A stretch of 5,421 nt of DNA from the NCBI GenBank assembly GCA_049680365.1, contig JBAUHQ010000349.1, positions 1 through 5,421 of the forward strand, in the 5' to 3' direction. The notes beneath the pieces were generated by a model that was given only the letters and a program-made list of their open reading frames with translations, ran no database searches and was not told the DNA's origin. The stretch is from K23-9 sp049680365 (GTDB taxonomy: Bacteria; Planctomycetota; Planctomycetia; Pirellulales; Pirellulaceae). Of this stretch, positions 4,071-5,421 are shown one piece after another; positions within the stretch are counted from its first letter, which is position 1, and the number at the start of each line of letters is the position of its first letter. The position numbers were made by a program, and so were the translations under genes.

Positions 4071-5421
4071 ATGACTGACTCGAAAAAACGAAGTTTCGGT
4101 TGGCTATTCCTGTTCGCAGCGCTCGTGGCAATGGCGACATTCGGCGTTGCCGCGTTGTTGATGAACATCTTTGAACGCAAGCAAGAAGCTCGCAAACCGT
4201 TTGTGCGGTTGGTCGAAGTCAGCGAAGTGAGCACGGACCCGAAACCTTGGGGCGTGAACTTTCCCCTGCAATACGAAAGCTATCTTCGCACGGCGGACAC
4301 CGAGCGGACGCAGTACGGTGGCAGCAACGCGTTGCCCCCAAGCAAACTGGAACAAGACCCGTGGCTCAAGCGGTTGTTTGCCGGTTACGCCTTCAGCATC
4401 GACTACCGCGAAGCACGTGGGCATGCCTTTATGCTTGGCGATCAGGAAGTCACCAAACGAGTGACCGACGTGAAACAAGCGGGTGCGTGTTTGCACTGCC
4501 ACGCTTCGATCGCGCCGACGTACCGACGCATCGGCCTGGAATCGATGGGCCAGCAGGCCACAACTGAAAAACTGGCACAGAGTTTTAACCAGGAAGCGGT
4601 CATGGCAGGCTTCAAAGCCGTCAGCCAGATGCCTTATGAGGAGGTCCACGCCGAATTGACGAAAACACCTGATGGCGTTGTCAAAGCAGAAGCGGGCGAC
4701 CCGCATTTGGGCAACGCTCATCCGGTTTCTTGCATCGATTGCCACGAACCCGAGTCGATGTCGATTCGTGTGACGCGTCCCGGTTTCATCAACGGCATCG
4801 CGAAACTTGCCAACAGCGACGACCCCGTTCCGCACCTGCCAAGTATTCAGCGTTGGCGCAATTCGGGTTCCAAAACGCCTTACGATCCCAACAAGGACGC
4901 GACGCGACAAGAAATGCGTTCGTTTGTCTGCGGTCAATGCCATGTCGAGTACTACTGTGCCAACAAAATGACGCTGACGTTTCCTTGGGGAAATGGTTTG
5001 AAGATGGAAGACTTGGAAAAAGAGTGGGACCAGACGACGTTTCCAGAAGACAAGGACGGTAAAGAGGGCGGCCAGTTCTACGACTACGTGCACAAGGAAA
5101 CGGGCACGAAGGTTTACAAAGCACAGCACCCTGAATTTGAGCTTTGGAGTCAAGGGATTCATGCACGAGCCGGTGTCAGTTGCAGCGATTGCCACATGCC
5201 GTATGAAAAACAAGGTGCCACGAAAGTCAGCAGCCACTGGGTACGCAGCCCGATGTTGAATATCAATCGTGCTTGTCAGACGTGCCACAACGTGCCCGAG
5301 GACGAATTGAAAGCTCGCGTCGATACGATCCAAGGTCGCACGCGCGCTCTGATGGATCGCGCTGCGGTCGCGATGACGGATATGCTTGACGCGATCTTGG
5401 CGGCTCAATCAGCCAATGCGA
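4071..5421 (+). CDS. nrfA: NrfA pentaheme cytochrome c nitrite reductase (ammonia-forming), 3' end beyond window
   Basis: 450 codons from the ATG at 4071 run open to the window edge. The enzyme reduces nitrite to ammonium with six electrons in the periplasm (EC 1.7.2.2), using electrons from NrfH. KKR plus a hydrophobic segment at 9-31 form a signal peptide or uncleaved anchor. Five haem motifs occur: CLHCH (140-144), CIDCH (221-225), CGQCH (287-291), CSDCH (371-375) and CQTCH (402-406). Compared with E. coli NrfA, catalytic Arg (R116 in ARGHA), Tyr (Y294 in CHVEYY) and His (H353 in KAQHPE) are present, as are calcium-site E293, K350 and Q352. The active-site haem motif is CxxCH, not the usual CxxCK, so the proximal ligand would be His144. 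The haem 1 to haem 2 gap is 76 residues, against about 34 in E. coli. The missing C-terminus should hold most of the helical dimerisation region, roughly 100 residues. The start follows nrfH by 27 bases without a Shine-Dalgarno; the next Met (21) would destroy the membrane segment. Confidence 0.95.
   Translation, partial: MTDSKKRSFGWLFLFAALVAMATFGVAALLMNIFERKQEARKPFVRLVEVSEVSTDPKPWGVNFPLQYESYLRTADTERTQYGGSNALPPSKLEQDPWLKRLFAGYAFSIDYREARGHAFMLGDQEVTKRVTDVKQAGACLHCHASIAPTYRRIGLESMGQQATTEKLAQSFNQEAVMAGFKAVSQMPYEEVHAELTKTPDGVVKAEAGDPHLGNAHPVSCIDCHEPESMSIRVTRPGFINGIAKLANSDDPVPHLPSIQRWRNSGSKTPYDPNKDATRQEMRSFVCGQCHVEYYCANKMTLTFPWGNGLKMEDLEKEWDQTTFPEDKDGKEGGQFYDYVHKETGTKVYKAQHPEFELWSQGIHARAGVSCSDCHMPYEKQGATKVSSHWVRSPMLNINRACQTCHNVPEDELKARVDTIQGRTRALMDRAAVAMTDMLDAILAAQSANA

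Noticed and set aside
4104..5408. 434-codon open frame on the minus strand opposite nrfA
   Set aside because: It lies wholly antisense to a gene with five haem motifs and conserved catalytic residues. The translation has no recognisable domain and looks like a codon-bias shadow of nrfA.
1..5421. CRISPR array, tRNA, insertion sequence or attachment site
   Set aside because: No regularly spaced direct repeats, no tRNA-like cloverleaf, no transposase or terminal inverted repeats were seen. Coding sequence fills almost all of the window.

Overview
The window looks like a piece of a Planctomycetes chromosome (Rhodopirellula/Pirellula-like). This is inferred from moderate GC, frequent CGATCG-type words, weak or absent Shine-Dalgarno sequences before several starts, and an Hsp70 paralogue with a long Lys/Pro-rich tail. 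No rRNA or marker gene is present, so the taxonomic call is tentative.

Layout. Positions 1-2490 are a minus-strand block. An 801-residue DnaK/Hsp70-like protein (85-2490) is followed 6 bases later by the start of another minus-strand gene (78 to beyond position 1), probably in the same transcript. A 232-bp non-coding gap (2491-2722) separates this block from a minus-strand Crp/Fnr-family regulator (2723-3397). A 100-bp divergent intergenic region (3398-3497) then leads into the plus-strand nrfH (3498-4043) and nrfA (4071 to the right edge, 3' end missing).

How the genes work together. NrfH (membrane-anchored tetraheme quinol dehydrogenase) and NrfA (pentaheme cytochrome c nitrite reductase) form the menaquinol:nitrite oxidoreductase that reduces nitrite to ammonium (respiratory ammonification, DNRA). 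The regulator is transcribed divergently. Its recognition helix carries the E-x-x-S-R signature of FNR/DNR-type proteins, and the shared intergenic region contains a perfect TTGAT-N4-ATCAA box. Gene, binding site and target therefore form a plausible self-contained regulatory module that switches on nitrite respiration in response to low oxygen or nitrogen oxides.

Main points of interest. The first (active-site) haem motif of NrfA is CLHCH rather than the classical CxxCK, although the catalytic Arg, Tyr and His and the calcium-site residues are kept. The haem 1 to haem 2 segment of NrfA is about 40 residues longer than in E. coli. The regulator lacks an FNR iron-sulfur cysteine set. The Hsp70-like protein has lost its helical lid and carries a roughly 290-residue basic, probably disordered tail with internal short repeats. 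I see no mobile element, CRISPR array or RNA gene.
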